NCBI RefSeq assembly: GCF_013002715.1
Contig: NZ_JABENB010000001.1
Location: 186,001 to 250,000 of the forward strand
From: Flexivirga aerilata
Lineage (GTDB): Bacteria > Actinomycetota > Actinomycetes > Actinomycetales > Dermatophilaceae
Reading direction: 5' to 3'
DNA: 64,000 bases
Part shown: in pieces, positions 45,564 to 55,337 of the stretch
Position numbering within the stretch: the first letter of the stretch is position 1
How the letters are laid out: every line of letters starts with the position of its first letter
Notes under the pieces: model-generated
What the model saw: the letters and a program-made list of their open reading frames with translations, nothing else
The model's database searches: none
What the model was told of the DNA's origin: nothing
Translations under genes and position numbers: made by a program

Positions 45564-46856
45564 ATGAGGGCACATTTCGGGGGAAGCCGCCGCGTGCTCG
45601 CGGCGGTCGCGGCCACCGGTCTGCTGGGGTTGACCGCCTGCAGCGGCGGCGGCTCCGGCGCGGGCGCACCGGCGTCGGCGTCGGGTGGCGGGGCGACGTC
45701 GCAGGGCGCCGCGGGCGGTCCTTCGACAGCTCCGGGTTCATCGGCGCCGGGTTCATCAGCTTCGGCGTCGTCGGGTTCGTCAGGTTCGGCAGAATCGTCA
45801 GGGCCTGCCCAGCCCGCTCCCCGGGTCACCGGCAAGCCCGCGTCGGTCACCGTCCTGGTGTCGGGCGACGAGTTGCCGCACCCGCAGCTCATCGCCGACG
45901 CGCGGCGCAACGCCGGCGGCAAGGGTTACGACTTCTCCCCGATGTTCGCGGGCGTGAAGGACACGGTGAGCGCGGCCGATGTGGCGATCTGCCAGATGGA
46001 GGCGCCGCTGACGCGGACCGACACCGATCTGTCCCACGGCATCAGCATCAACGGTCCGCACGAGTTCGCCACCGCGATCAAGGGCGCCGGGTATGACGGC
46101 TGCAGCACCGCCAACAACCACGCCTTCGACCGAGGACTGGCCGGGGCGCGGTCGACGCGGGAGATCATGCAGGAGGTCGGGCTGAAGGCGGCCGGGCCGG
46201 GGCCGGACGCCTCGACCCCGGGACAGCCGGTCTTCTACGAGGCCAAGGGGCTGAAGATCGCGCAGCTGTCCTACAGCTGGACGCTGGACAACACGATCGG
46301 CAACCAGACCAAGCTGCCCAACGGCGCTCCGTGGTTCGGCAAGAACCTTTACTTGGTCGTGGGGGTCGCGGGCATCGTCAACGATGCCAAGGCCGCCCGC
46401 GCGCAGGGCGCGGACCTGGTGCTGGTCTCGATGCACTGGGGCATCGAATACACACCGCAGGTCAGCCCCGAGCAACGGCAGTTCGCCACCGGCATCCTCA
46501 ACTCCGGCCAGGTCGACTACATCATCGGCAACCACCCGCACGAGGTGCAGCCGTGCGAGAAGATCAACGGCAAGTTGGTCAACTACAGCCTCGGCAACGC
46601 CATCTCCTCGCAGGGTGCCGGCGTGCTGAGCCTGCCGGCCGCGACCCAGGACGGCGTGCTCATGAACGTCACCTTCAACCGGGACGCCGCCGGCAACGTC
46701 AGCATCAGCGAGAAGTTCCACCCGACCTACGTCGACCGTTTGCGCGGACACGTCATACAGCTCGTCACGCCCACCTCCAATCCGCAGTCGTGGCAGCGCA
46801 CTACGTCGGTGCTGACCGCGAACGGCAACCCCTGCGGGGCGCAGGCGGTGCAGTAG
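45564..46856 (+). CDS. CapA/PgsA-family lipoprotein
   Basis: 430 aa. A signal peptide with an L-T-A-C lipobox is followed by a long Ser/Gly/Ala linker, then the CapA metallophosphatase-like domain. That domain has SGDELPHP, CQMEAPLTR, STANNHAFDRG, VSMHWGIEYT and IIGNHPHEVQ, the last two carrying metal-binding His residues. Such proteins are linked to poly-gamma-glutamate capsules or wall remodelling; no pgsBC genes are near, so the substrate is open. Confidence 0.87.
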   Translation: MRAHFGGSRRVLAAVAATGLLGLTACSGGGSGAGAPASASGGGATSQGAAGGPSTAPGSSAPGSSASASSGSSGSAESSGPAQPAPRVTGKPASVTVLVSGDELPHPQLIADARRNAGGKGYDFSPMFAGVKDTVSAADVAICQMEAPLTRTDTDLSHGISINGPHEFATAIKGAGYDGCSTANNHAFDRGLAGARSTREIMQEVGLKAAGPGPDASTPGQPVFYEAKGLKIAQLSYSWTLDNTIGNQTKLPNGAPWFGKNLYLVVGVAGIVNDAKAARAQGADLVLVSMHWGIEYTPQVSPEQRQFATGILNSGQVDYIIGNHPHEVQPCEKINGKLVNYSLGNAISSQGAGVLSLPAATQDGVLMNVTFNRDAAGNVSISEKFHPTYVDRLRGHVIQLVTPTSNPQSWQRTTSVLTANGNPCGAQAVQ

Positions 46857-46904
46857 CGGGGTAGTGCTGGGGCTGCTGGTTGCGCGGCGTCGCTGGTTGC
46901 GCTG

Positions 46905-47070
46905 GTTGCGCTGGTTTCGATACGCGCTCCTCCGCTTCGCTCCCCCGCGCTACTCAACCAGCGAGAGTGGTCGCTCCCCCGCGCTACTCGGGCCAGCGAG
47001 AGTGGTCGCTCCCCAGCGCTACTCGGGCCAGCGAGAGTGGTCGCTCCCCTGCGCTACTAGGGCCAGCGTC
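46905..47070. repeat. CGATACG repeat plus three 35-bp tandem copies
   Basis: GGTTTCGATACGCGCTCC opens a unit of the same family as at 41541. It is followed by a 35-bp tandem with GCGAGAGTGG at 46961, 46996 and 47031, each containing TCGCTCCCC-GCGCTACT. It lies directly before treY. No gene is supported. Confidence 0.88.
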
Positions 47071-47092
47071 GGCGCTTCGGCATGATGGGCAC

Positions 47093-49507
47093 ATGGCTCG
47101 AGGAGTGACCGGCACCTACCGGCTGCAGCTGCACGCGGGGTTCACCTTCGCCGACGCGGCAGCGCAGGTGGACTATCTCGCCGACCTCGGCGTCTCGCAC
47201 CTCTACCTGTCGCCGATCCTGCAGGCGGCGCCCGGCTCGATGCACGGGTATGACGTCGTCGACCACTCCCGCGTGAGCGACGAACTGGGTGGCCTCGCCG
47301 GCTTCGAGGCACTGGCCGCCGCGGCGCACGAGCGCGACCTCGGCATCGTCGTGGACGTGGTGCCCAACCACATGGCGTTCGTGGCCCCCGAGGTGCTCAA
47401 CGGGCAGGTCTGGCAGGTGCTGCGCGACGGCCGCGACGCCGCGACCGCCGACTGGTTCGACATCGACTGGAAGGCCGGCGGCGGCCGCATCGGCCTGCCG
47501 GTGCTCGGCAAACCGCTCGACGAGGTGCTCGCCGACGGTGAGATCACCCTCGAGAAGGAGCCGGACGGCGACGAGCCGGTGTTGCGCTACTACGACCACG
47601 TGTGGCCGCTCGCGCTCGGCACCGACACCACGGACGACGTCGCCGAACTCCTGCAACGCCAGCACTATCGACTCACGTCGTGGCGCGACAAGGACGAGGT
47701 GCTCAACTACCGCCGGTTCTTCGAGGTGGACGGGCTGATCGCGGTCCGCGTCGAACTGCCGGAGGTCTTCGACCAGACCCACCGGCTCCTGCTGCAGCTG
47801 CACCATCGCGGGCTCATCGACGGCTTCCGCATCGACCATCCCGACGGGCTCGCCGACCCGACCGCTTATCTCGAACGCCTCACCGCGGCCTGCGCGAAGG
47901 GGACGCCGATCTGGGTCGAGAAGATCCTCGAGCCGGGCGAACGCCTGCCGTCGTCGTGGGCGTGCGCCGGCACCACCGGGTATGACGCGCTGCGCGTCGT
48001 CCAGGAGGCGCTCACCGACCCGGCCGACGCGTCCGTGCTCCGCGACACCTGGGTCGCCGCCGGTGGCGACCCCGACTACGCGCACGTGGTGGAAACCGCC
48101 AAACGTCAGGTGGTCGACAAGTCGCTCGGCCCCGAGGTGGACCGACTCACCCGGCGGGCTCGCGAGACGCTGCCGGACCTCGACCCGGAGCGCCTGCGGG
48201 AGGCGGTCGTCGAGCTGCTCGTGGCCGGCGAGGTCTACCGCGCATATGTGCGGCCCGACCATCGACTCTCGGCGACGGCGCGCGCCAGGCTGAGCGACGC
48301 CTTCACCGAGGCCGTCAGCCGCCGCCCGGACCTGCGACCCGAGCTCGATGCTCTCGTCCCCCTGACGACGTTGGCCGAAGACGAAGCATCCGCAACGGAT
48401 TTCGGCGTCCGGCTGCAGCAGACCTGGGGTCCGGTGATGGCGAAGGGCATCGAGGACACCACGTTCTACCGCTGGCACGAGTTCATCGCCCTCAACGAGG
48501 TCGGCAGCGACCCGAGCCGCCTGCCGATCTCCTCGCCGGGAGCCCTGCACGACTGGGCACTGGACCAGCAGGAGCACTGGCCGCGCACGATGACGACCCT
48601 GTCCACCCACGACACCAAGCGCAGCGAGGACGTGCGCGCCCGGCTGCTGGCGGTGGGTGGCGATCCGCAATCGTGGCAGTCGATTTCGGCTGCCTCGCTG
48701 GCAGCTGCCGAGGCCGCGGGGGTGGACGGGCCGACCGCGCACTTCGTGTGGCAGACGCTGCTCGGCGTCGGGCCGATCGGCGAGGAGCGACTCTCGGCAT
48801 ACCTGGAGAAGGCGCTGCGTGAGGCGAAGCTGCACACCGCATGGGTCGACGGCGACCCCGAATATGAGCGCCGCGTCATCGATTTCGCGCTTGCCGCCGC
48901 GACCGGTGGACCGGTGCGGGAGGCGATCGACCGGGCGCTGGCGGCCAACGCCCGCGCGATCCGCGCCACGGTGCTCGGTGCCAAAATGCTGCAACTGACC
49001 ATGCCGGGGATGGCCGACTCCTACCAGGGCGCCGAGCTGGTCGACCTCTCGCTGGTCGACCCGGACAACCGGCGACCGGTCGACTACGACCGGCGGCGCG
49101 AGTTGCTGGGCCGGCCCGGCGACGGATCGCTGGACGCGGAGAAGCTGCACGTGGTGACCACCGCGTTGCGTGCCCGCCGTGAGCATCCGCGCGTGTTCGG
49201 GGCCGAATCGTCATACCGACCGGTCGAATCCAGCTCCGAGCACCTGCTCGGCTTCAGTCGGTCGGCGCATGCCGGGCGGCTCGCCGAGGCCTTCGGGCGT
49301 GGCGGCCGCAAGACGTTCATGACGCTCGCGACGCGCGCTCCGGCACGGCTGTCACGCAGCGGCGGCTGGGCCAATGCGACCTTCCAGCTCGGCGCCGGCA
49401 GGTGGCGCGATCGCATCTCCGGCGTCACGCACGTCAGCGACGGGCATCTCGGCGTGGCCGATGTGCTCGGCACCTGGCCCGTCGCGCTGCTGGAGAACGA
49501 GGACTAG
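47093..49507 (+). CDS. treY: Malto-oligosyltrehalose synthase TreY
   Basis: 804 aa, GH13 family. It converts the reducing-end alpha-1,4 bond of maltodextrins to an alpha,alpha-1,1 bond. Visible motifs are GTYRLQLHAGFTFADA, VDVVPNHMAF, DGFRIDHPDGLADP and a late TLSTHDTKRSEDVRAR. The ATG at 47093 follows the intergenic repeats; longer starts run into repeat DNA. It is followed after 5 bp by treZ. TreX/GlgX, usually first in this operon, is absent here. Confidence 0.95.
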   Translation: MARGVTGTYRLQLHAGFTFADAAAQVDYLADLGVSHLYLSPILQAAPGSMHGYDVVDHSRVSDELGGLAGFEALAAAAHERDLGIVVDVVPNHMAFVAPEVLNGQVWQVLRDGRDAATADWFDIDWKAGGGRIGLPVLGKPLDEVLADGEITLEKEPDGDEPVLRYYDHVWPLALGTDTTDDVAELLQRQHYRLTSWRDKDEVLNYRRFFEVDGLIAVRVELPEVFDQTHRLLLQLHHRGLIDGFRIDHPDGLADPTAYLERLTAACAKGTPIWVEKILEPGERLPSSWACAGTTGYDALRVVQEALTDPADASVLRDTWVAAGGDPDYAHVVETAKRQVVDKSLGPEVDRLTRRARETLPDLDPERLREAVVELLVAGEVYRAYVRPDHRLSATARARLSDAFTEAVSRRPDLRPELDALVPLTTLAEDEASATDFGVRLQQTWGPVMAKGIEDTTFYRWHEFIALNEVGSDPSRLPISSPGALHDWALDQQEHWPRTMTTLSTHDTKRSEDVRARLLAVGGDPQSWQSISAASLAAAEAAGVDGPTAHFVWQTLLGVGPIGEERLSAYLEKALREAKLHTAWVDGDPEYERRVIDFALAAATGGPVREAIDRALAANARAIRATVLGAKMLQLTMPGMADSYQGAELVDLSLVDPDNRRPVDYDRRRELLGRPGDGSLDAEKLHVVTTALRARREHPRVFGAESSYRPVESSSEHLLGFSRSAHAGRLAEAFGRGGRKTFMTLATRAPARLSRSGGWANATFQLGAGRWRDRISGVTHVSDGHLGVADVLGTWPVALLENED

Positions 49508-49512
49508 GACCG

Positions 49513-51324
49513 ATGACCGCATTCGCAGTCTGGGCACCACTCGCCGAGCGTGGCGTCGATCTCGTGCTCGACGGCACGCGCGTCCCCATGGCGGGCGAGG
49601 ACGGGTGGTGGCGCGCGAACGTCGAGGCGGCGCCCGGCGCGCGCTACGCGTTCAGCGTCGACGGAGGCGACGAGCGGCCCGACCCGCGGTCGCTGTCCCA
49701 GCCGGACGGACCGCACGCGTCGTCGGCTCTGGTCGACCTGGACGCTCATCGGTGGAGCGACACCGACTGGCCGGGCACTCCCCTGCAGGGCGCGGTCATC
49801 TACGAGTTGCACGTCGGCACGTTCACCGAGGGCGGCACGTTCGATGCCGCGATCGAGCGACTCGATCACCTTGTGCGGCTTGGCATTTCGATGGTCGAGC
49901 TGATGCCGGTGGTCGGCTTCCCGGGTGAGCGCGGCTGGGGTTATGACGGGGTGTCTCCCTACGCGGTGCACGAGGCGTATGGCGGAGCGGCGGGCCTGCA
50001 ACGGTTCGTCGACGCCTGCCACGCCCGGGGACTCGGCGTGTGCCTGGACGTCGTCTACAACCACCTGGGACCGAGCGGCAACTACCTGCCGGTCTACGGC
50101 CCGTACTTCACCGACCGCTATCAGACGCCGTGGGGCTGGGCGGTCAATCTCGACGGACCCGAAAGTGACCAGGTCCGTGGCTATTTCATCGACAACGCCC
50201 TGATGTGGTTGCGCGACTTCCACCTGGACGCGCTGCGGCTCGACGCGGTGCACGCGCTCTTCGACGAGCGTGCGGTGCACTTCCTGGAGGAGCTCGCGGA
50301 GCGGGTCGACGACCTGTCGGCGGCGCTTCGCCGTCCGCTGTCGCTGATCGCCGAGTCCGATCGCAACGACCCGCGCACGGTGAGCCCGCGCGACGGCCAC
50401 GGCGCCGGCCTCGGTCTGCACGGACAGTGGGCGGATGACGTGCACCACGGGCTGCATGTCGCCCTGACTGGCGAATCCCAGGGCTATTACGCGGATTTCG
50501 CGCACACCGACGCTCTGGCGAAGGTGCTCACGACGCCGTTCTTCCATGACGGCACCTGGTCAAGCTTCCGTGGACGACACCACGGCCGGCCGGTCGACCT
50601 GGCCACGGTCGCACCGTGGCGTTTCGTGGTCTCGCTGCAGACCCACGACCAGGTCGGCAACCGGGCGACCGGGGACCGGCTCTCCCAGCTGGTCGGCACC
50701 CGCCGCCTCGCCTGCGGTGCGGCGTTGCTGCTCACCAGCCCCTACACCCCGATGCTCTTCATGGGCGAGGAGTTCGGCGCGTCCACGCCGTGGCAATACT
50801 TCACCGACCACCAGGATCCAGAGCTCGCCGACGCGGTGTCCAAGGGCCGTCGCGCGGAGTTCAGTGAGCACGGCTGGTCGGCGGATGTGCCTGACCCGCA
50901 AGCACTTTCGACGTTTCAGGACTCCAAGCTCCGGTGGTCCGAAGCCGACGAGGGCGAGCACGCGCAGCTTTTTGCCTGGTATGCCGAACTCATCCGGTTG
51001 CGTCGCGAGATCCCGGCACTCGGCAGCGGACATCCGGGGCGTCCCGTTGCGTTGCCGGTCGTGCGCCTGGCCGGCAGCGGCGTCACCGTGCGCCGCGACG
51101 ACTACCTCGTGGTGTGCAATCTGGGCGACTACGAGATGGCGTCCCCCGGTGACCTGGTCGCCGCTTTCGGCGACGTCGACGCGGCCGATGGTGCGGTGAC
51201 GGTCGGCGCCGAGTCGGTCGCGATCGTGCGGCTATCCGACCACGCGAGTCCCGCGAGCGTGCAGTCCGACCACGCAAGTCCAGCGAGCGTGCCGTCACCC
51301 GGCACCGCCGATCCGGCCACGTGA
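49513..51324 (+). CDS. treZ: Malto-oligosyltrehalose trehalohydrolase TreZ
   Basis: 603 aa, GH13. It releases trehalose from the TreY product. An N-terminal beta domain is followed by the barrel with VYNHLGPSGNYLP, LRLDAVHALFD, the catalytic Glu in LIAESDRNDPR, and QTHDQVGNR. The last ~30 residues consist of a duplicated 10-residue unit (SDHASPASVQ / SDHASPASVP) from a 30-bp tandem repeat, beyond the normal enzyme end. The stop overlaps the next gene (GTGA). Confidence 0.94.
   Translation: MTAFAVWAPLAERGVDLVLDGTRVPMAGEDGWWRANVEAAPGARYAFSVDGGDERPDPRSLSQPDGPHASSALVDLDAHRWSDTDWPGTPLQGAVIYELHVGTFTEGGTFDAAIERLDHLVRLGISMVELMPVVGFPGERGWGYDGVSPYAVHEAYGGAAGLQRFVDACHARGLGVCLDVVYNHLGPSGNYLPVYGPYFTDRYQTPWGWAVNLDGPESDQVRGYFIDNALMWLRDFHLDALRLDAVHALFDERAVHFLEELAERVDDLSAALRRPLSLIAESDRNDPRTVSPRDGHGAGLGLHGQWADDVHHGLHVALTGESQGYYADFAHTDALAKVLTTPFFHDGTWSSFRGRHHGRPVDLATVAPWRFVVSLQTHDQVGNRATGDRLSQLVGTRRLACGAALLLTSPYTPMLFMGEEFGASTPWQYFTDHQDPELADAVSKGRRAEFSEHGWSADVPDPQALSTFQDSKLRWSEADEGEHAQLFAWYAELIRLRREIPALGSGHPGRPVALPVVRLAGSGVTVRRDDYLVVCNLGDYEMASPGDLVAAFGDVDAADGAVTVGAESVAIVRLSDHASPASVQSDHASPASVPSPGTADPAT
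51235..51294. repeat. 30-bp tandem repeat at the treZ 3' end
   Basis: Two copies (51235-51264 and 51265-51294) begin TCCGACCACGC and end in AGCGTGC-G. They differ at about four positions and are in frame with treZ. Confidence 0.9.
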
Positions 51325-51779
51325 GCGCGCAACTGCTGGTGCTGCACCACTCCCCGACGCCACTGCTGCGCGACCTGCTCGACGCGGTGCTCGCCGGGGC
51401 GACGCTCGATGAGATCGAGGGCGTCGACGTCCGCGTCGTCGAGGCGCTGTCGGTCACCATCGACGACTTCCTGGACGCCGACGGCTACCTGCTCGGGACG
51501 CCGGCCAACTTCGGCTACATGTCCGGCGCGATGAAGCACGCCTTCGACTCCACCTACGACGACACCCGCGGCAAGGTCTCGCGGCGGCCGTTCTCCTTCT
51601 GGATCCACGGCAGGTCGGACACCACCGGCGCCCGCCGCTCGCTGGAGTCGATCACCACCGGGCTGGAGTGGCGCCTCGCCGCCGAACCGGTCGAGATCCT
51701 GCGCGCACCCACCGACGCGCAACGCGAGGCACTGGTCGAACTCGGCGGCACCCTCGCCGCCCTCGTCGCGGCCGGCTGA
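51321..51779 (+). CDS. Flavodoxin-like NAD(P)H-dependent oxidoreductase
   Basis: 152 aa with a flavodoxin fold. It has a short phosphate loop (HHSPTPLLRDLL), GTPANFGYMSGAMKHAFD for flavin binding, and WIHGRSDTTGARRSLE. It may be an FMN reductase or WrbA-like protein. The GTG start overlaps the treZ stop by 4 bp, although no functional link to trehalose is known. Confidence 0.8.
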   Translation: MSAQLLVLHHSPTPLLRDLLDAVLAGATLDEIEGVDVRVVEALSVTIDDFLDADGYLLGTPANFGYMSGAMKHAFDSTYDDTRGKVSRRPFSFWIHGRSDTTGARRSLESITTGLEWRLAAEPVEILRAPTDAQREALVELGGTLAALVAAG

Positions 51780-51819
51780 GCGCTCTCCCACGCCGATCTC
51801 TCACCGGAGTCGGATACTT

Positions 51820-51878
51820 CTCGCCGCGATCCGCAACCTGGTTGCGCCGGCCGCAACCAGGTTGCCGATCGCGGCGAG
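51820..51878. terminator. 27-bp hairpin after the flavodoxin-like gene
   Basis: Arms 51820-51846 and 51852-51878 pair with a single mismatch around CCGGC. Each arm contains the self-complementary GCAACC-GGTTGC. It sits 41 bp after the stop and before the next gene, so it acts as a terminator or a processing site. Confidence 0.85.
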
Positions 51879-51973
51879 GACTGCATCGTTCCGGCGGCCG
51901 CGCGGCCTGCTCGCGAACGCCGGGCCCTGTGGACAACCGATTTCGCCGGTCGCACCGGAGCACAATCGACGGG

Positions 51974-52630
51974 ATGACCCACCACCCCGAGGGGCGAGGA
52001 CCCGAGCTGCACAAGGCACCGGCGCTCGAGCCGATCACCGGGCCCGAGCCACTCCCCGGGCCGGCGCCGATCCCGATGCCAGAGGAGTTGCTGTCGCCGA
52101 ACAAGCGATTCGTCATACCGGATGTCTGGGAGCACCTCGATCCGGCGGACCGGCGCGATGGCAATCTCGAAGAGCGGCCGACCCTGGACGACCTGCCCTT
52201 CTACCTGCGGGCGGCGCGGGACGCCCTGGACAACGCGATGCTGCAGGACGCCGCGACGTTCGTCGGCGCGGACGGCTCGACCTATGCGCAGCTGACGTTG
52301 TCCGATGTGCGCGTCATCGAGGCACTGGGCATCCGTAGCCGCGCCATCTCCGAACTCGCGCAGGGCTTGCGGGTCTCCCGGCAGGCGGCGGGCAAGCGCG
52401 TGGCACGCCTCGAAGAGTGGGGCTTGCTGTGGCGCAAGGAGTTCTACGTCGGCGCAGGCGACCGGATCGAGCTGACGCGGCAGGGTGACGCGCTGGCACG
52501 GCACCTTCGGCAGAAGCTGATCCGGCGCACTTCACTGGCGTGGAAGGCGCTGCCGATGGGTGCCGACCGGCTCGTGCTCGTCACGCTGGGACTGATCTCG
52601 GGGTGCGACTACCGCTGGGTGTCCGACTGA
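51974..52630 (+). CDS. Winged-helix (MarR-like) regulator
   Basis: 218 aa. A Pro-rich N-terminal tail of about 45 residues is followed by a helical region and a winged helix (about 120-185) with SELAQGLRVSRQAAGKRVARLEEWGLLWRKEF. The length and tail are unlike standard MarR proteins. The ATG at 51974 follows a GACGGG site. It lies 30 bp before menD, but promoter sharing is uncertain. Targets unknown. Confidence 0.75.
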   Translation: MTHHPEGRGPELHKAPALEPITGPEPLPGPAPIPMPEELLSPNKRFVIPDVWEHLDPADRRDGNLEERPTLDDLPFYLRAARDALDNAMLQDAATFVGADGSTYAQLTLSDVRVIEALGIRSRAISELAQGLRVSRQAAGKRVARLEEWGLLWRKEFYVGAGDRIELTRQGDALARHLRQKLIRRTSLAWKALPMGADRLVLVTLGLISGCDYRWVSD

Positions 52631-52660
52631 CGCAGCGAGCCGGTGCGGCAGGATGCTCGG

Positions 52661-54409
52661 GTGAACCCTTCCACCGCGATAGCGACCGTGCTGCTCGACG
52701 AGTTGATCCGGCAGGGAGTCCGCGAGGTCGTCCTGGCTCCGGGCTCACGCTCGGCTCCGCTGGCGTATGCCGCGGAAGCCGCCGAGCGGGCCGGTCGGCT
52801 GCGGCTGCACGTCCGCGTGGACGAACGCTCGGCGGCGTTCCTCGCTCTCGGCCTCGGCAAGGCGACCCGCGTGCCGGTGCCGGTGATCACCACGAGCGGG
52901 ACCGCGGTCGCCAACCTGCACCCGGCGGTGCTCGAGGCGGCACAGGGTTATGTCCCGATGATCCTGCTAACCGCCGACCGCCCGCAGGAGTTGCGCGGCA
53001 CCGGCGCCAACCAGACCACCGACCAGGTGAAGCTCTTCGGCGGCGCGACCCGGTGGTTCCACGAGTTCGGCACCCCGGAGCGGCGCGACGGACAACAGGG
53101 CATCTGGCGGTCGGTCATCGGGCGCGCCATGGCCGAGTCGCAGGGGTATCCCTCCGGAGACCCGGGACCGGTGCACCTCAACGTGCCGCTGCGCGACCCG
53201 CTGGTGCCCGACGCCCTCGCCGATGTCGGCGACACCGAGCCCTCCGACTGGCCCGAGTCACTGAGCGGCCGGCCCCACGGCGAGGCCTGGCTCAGCCTGC
53301 GAAACCCGCACTCGCACAAGAAGTCCGCGGTCGAGGGACCGGGCATCGCGCCGGTGCCGCGGACCCTCGTGCTGCTCGGCGACCTGCCCGACCCGCAGGA
53401 CGCGGCGGAGCTGGCCGAGCTCGCCGACGCGGCCGGCTGGCCGATGATGGCCGAGCCGTTCGGTGCCTACCGACGCGGCCGGGTCACCCCGCACGGTCCG
53501 CTGCTGTTGCGCGCACACGGCTGGGTCGAGCAGCAGCTGCCCGAGCGCGTGCTCGTCGGCGGCCGGGTCACGCTGGACCGTGCGGTCGTCGCGCTGCTGC
53601 GCAACCCGGCCGTCACCGTCGAGGCGGTCACCCCGCTGACGTCATGGTCCGACCCGGGTCACGTGGTGCGCCGGGTGCACGACTGGGACGACATCGAGCG
53701 CAGCCACGAGGCGGTGTCGTCGTGCGCCGACCGGGCGTGGGCGTCCGCGTGGCGCTCCGCCGGCCAGGTCGTCTCGGCCACGGCCGCGCCGCTGATCGAG
53801 GCGAGCTGGCCGAGCGGGCCGGCAGTCGCGCGCACCGTGGCGCGAAGCCTGCCGGAGCGCGCCGGCATCTACCTGGGCTCGTCCAACACGATCCGTGACC
53901 TGGATCTCGCACGGGACCCGCGCGAGATCGCCCGCGGCGTGGTCGCGGTCGCCAACCGCGGTCTGGCCGGCATCGACGGCGTCGTCTCGTCGGCGATCGG
54001 TTTCGCACTCGCCCGGGCGCCGCACCCGACCGTCGCCATGATGGGCGACCTGACCTTCCTGCACGACGGCAACGCGCTGCTGATCGGGCCCGACGAACCT
54101 CGCCCGGACCTGACGATCGTCGTCATCAACGACAACGGCGGCGGCATCTTCGGCACCCTCGAGTCCGGCAAGCCGGATCTCGCCGCCCCCTACGAGCGCA
54201 TCTTCGGCACCCCGACCAACACCAGCATCGAGCAACTCTGCGCGGCGCACGGCGTGACCCATGAGGTCATCAGCGATCAGGAGACCATGAGCGAGCGGAT
54301 CAGCAAGCCGGGCAAGGGGATTCGGGTGTGCGAGGTGCGCGTGCCGCGCACCGGGCAGCGCGAGTTCCGCGCGTTGCTCGGCGACGCCGTGGCCGCCGCG
54401 CTCAGCTGA
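52661..54409 (+). CDS. menD: SEPHCHC synthase MenD
   Basis: 582 aa, thiamine-diphosphate enzyme. It condenses isochorismate with 2-oxoglutarate in menaquinone synthesis. LAPGSRSAPL, RVDERSAAFLALG and TSGTAVANLHPAV are in the N-domain; the cofactor site is GDLTFLHDGNALL through INDNGGGIF. The GTG at 52661 follows AGGA. The 3' end overlaps the convergent epimerase gene by 8 bp. No other men gene is in the window. Confidence 0.95.
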   Translation: MNPSTAIATVLLDELIRQGVREVVLAPGSRSAPLAYAAEAAERAGRLRLHVRVDERSAAFLALGLGKATRVPVPVITTSGTAVANLHPAVLEAAQGYVPMILLTADRPQELRGTGANQTTDQVKLFGGATRWFHEFGTPERRDGQQGIWRSVIGRAMAESQGYPSGDPGPVHLNVPLRDPLVPDALADVGDTEPSDWPESLSGRPHGEAWLSLRNPHSHKKSAVEGPGIAPVPRTLVLLGDLPDPQDAAELAELADAAGWPMMAEPFGAYRRGRVTPHGPLLLRAHGWVEQQLPERVLVGGRVTLDRAVVALLRNPAVTVEAVTPLTSWSDPGHVVRRVHDWDDIERSHEAVSSCADRAWASAWRSAGQVVSATAAPLIEASWPSGPAVARTVARSLPERAGIYLGSSNTIRDLDLARDPREIARGVVAVANRGLAGIDGVVSSAIGFALARAPHPTVAMMGDLTFLHDGNALLIGPDEPRPDLTIVVINDNGGGIFGTLESGKPDLAAPYERIFGTPTNTSIEQLCAAHGVTHEVISDQETMSERISKPGKGIRVCEVRVPRTGQREFRALLGDAVAAALS

Positions 54410-55337
54410 CGGCACCGGCCTGCACGCCCCATGCGGCCGACCAGGTCTGCCCCGGTTGAAGCACGATCAGCCCCTCACCGGTCGCGAAGGCACCCGCCGG
54501 GCAGGTCATCGGCTCCACCGCGACACCGGTATGCCGGGCACGCCCGGCCGGCAGGCTGTCTCCGGTGAAGACCTGCGCATAGCCGAAGTCGGCCGCGTCG
54601 GCCCACAGCGTGGTGCGCCACCGCTCGTCCGACACGCTGATCCGCCACCGCCCGTCGTCGCCGGCGGCCAGGCCGGTGAAGGCCGTGTCGATCACGGCTG
54701 CCCCGATCTGACGCGGCGACCGGAAGTCGACGTCACTTCCGGCGACCTCGGCCCGCCCGGTCGGCAACAGCCGGTCGTCCACGGTGAGATATTGCCCGGC
54801 CGGTAGCGAGAGGGTGAGCTCGTCCACCGACCCCTCGCCGACCGTCAGGTAGGGGTGCGCGCCGAAGCCGAACGGCGCCGGGCTCGTGCCGACATTGGTG
54901 GCCGACGGGGTGGCCGTCAACCCGTCGTCGCCGAGCTCGTAACGCACGGCCAGGTCCAGGATGCCGTCCCAGCCGGGGCTCGGCATTAGCCGGTGCGCGA
55001 CGGTCAGCGCGGCATCGGTCTGCTCGACCAGCTGCCAGGTCGCCCACCGCACCAGACCGTGAGAGGCGTTGTGTTTGGCCGGTTCGGTCAGCGGCAGCTG
55101 CTGGTCCTTGCCACCGAAGGTGTAGCGCCCGTCGGCGATCCGGTTGGGCCAGGGCACCAGCAGCTGTCCGCGGCCGGCGTCCGCCTTCGCATCGGCCGGG
55201 TAGCCGAACAGTGCCGGGCGACCGGCCACGTCATACGAGCGGATGCCGCCTCCGACGCCGACCACCGTGAGCCGCTGGTCGCCGCGCTCGATGACCCACT
55301 GCTCCCCGGACGGCGAAACTGCTTGTGTGTCAGGCAT
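54402..55337 (-). CDS. Aldose 1-epimerase family protein
   Basis: 311 aa, galactose-mutarotase fold. [31 protein letters not shown] with the catalytic His region, FGFGAHPYL and a late Glu in VAVEPMTCP match the family. It interconverts sugar anomers; the exact sugar is unknown. It overlaps the upstream acyl-CoA ligase stop by 8 bp and menD at its 3' end. Confidence 0.9.
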   Translation of the reverse strand: MPDTQAVSPSGEQWVIERGDQRLTVVGVGGGIRSYDVAGRPALFGYPADAKADAGRGQLLVPWPNRIADGRYTFGGKDQQLPLTEPAKHNASHGLVRWATWQLVEQTDAALTVAHRLMPSPGWDGILDLAVRYELGDDGLTATPSATNVGTSPAPFGFGAHPYLTVGEGSVDELTLSLPAGQYLTVDDRLLPTGRAEVAGSDVDFRSPRQIGAAVIDTAFTGLAAGDDGRWRISVSDERWRTTLWADAADFGYAQVFTGDSLPAGRARHTGVAVEPMTCPAGAFATGEGLIVLQPGQTWSAAWGVQAGAVS

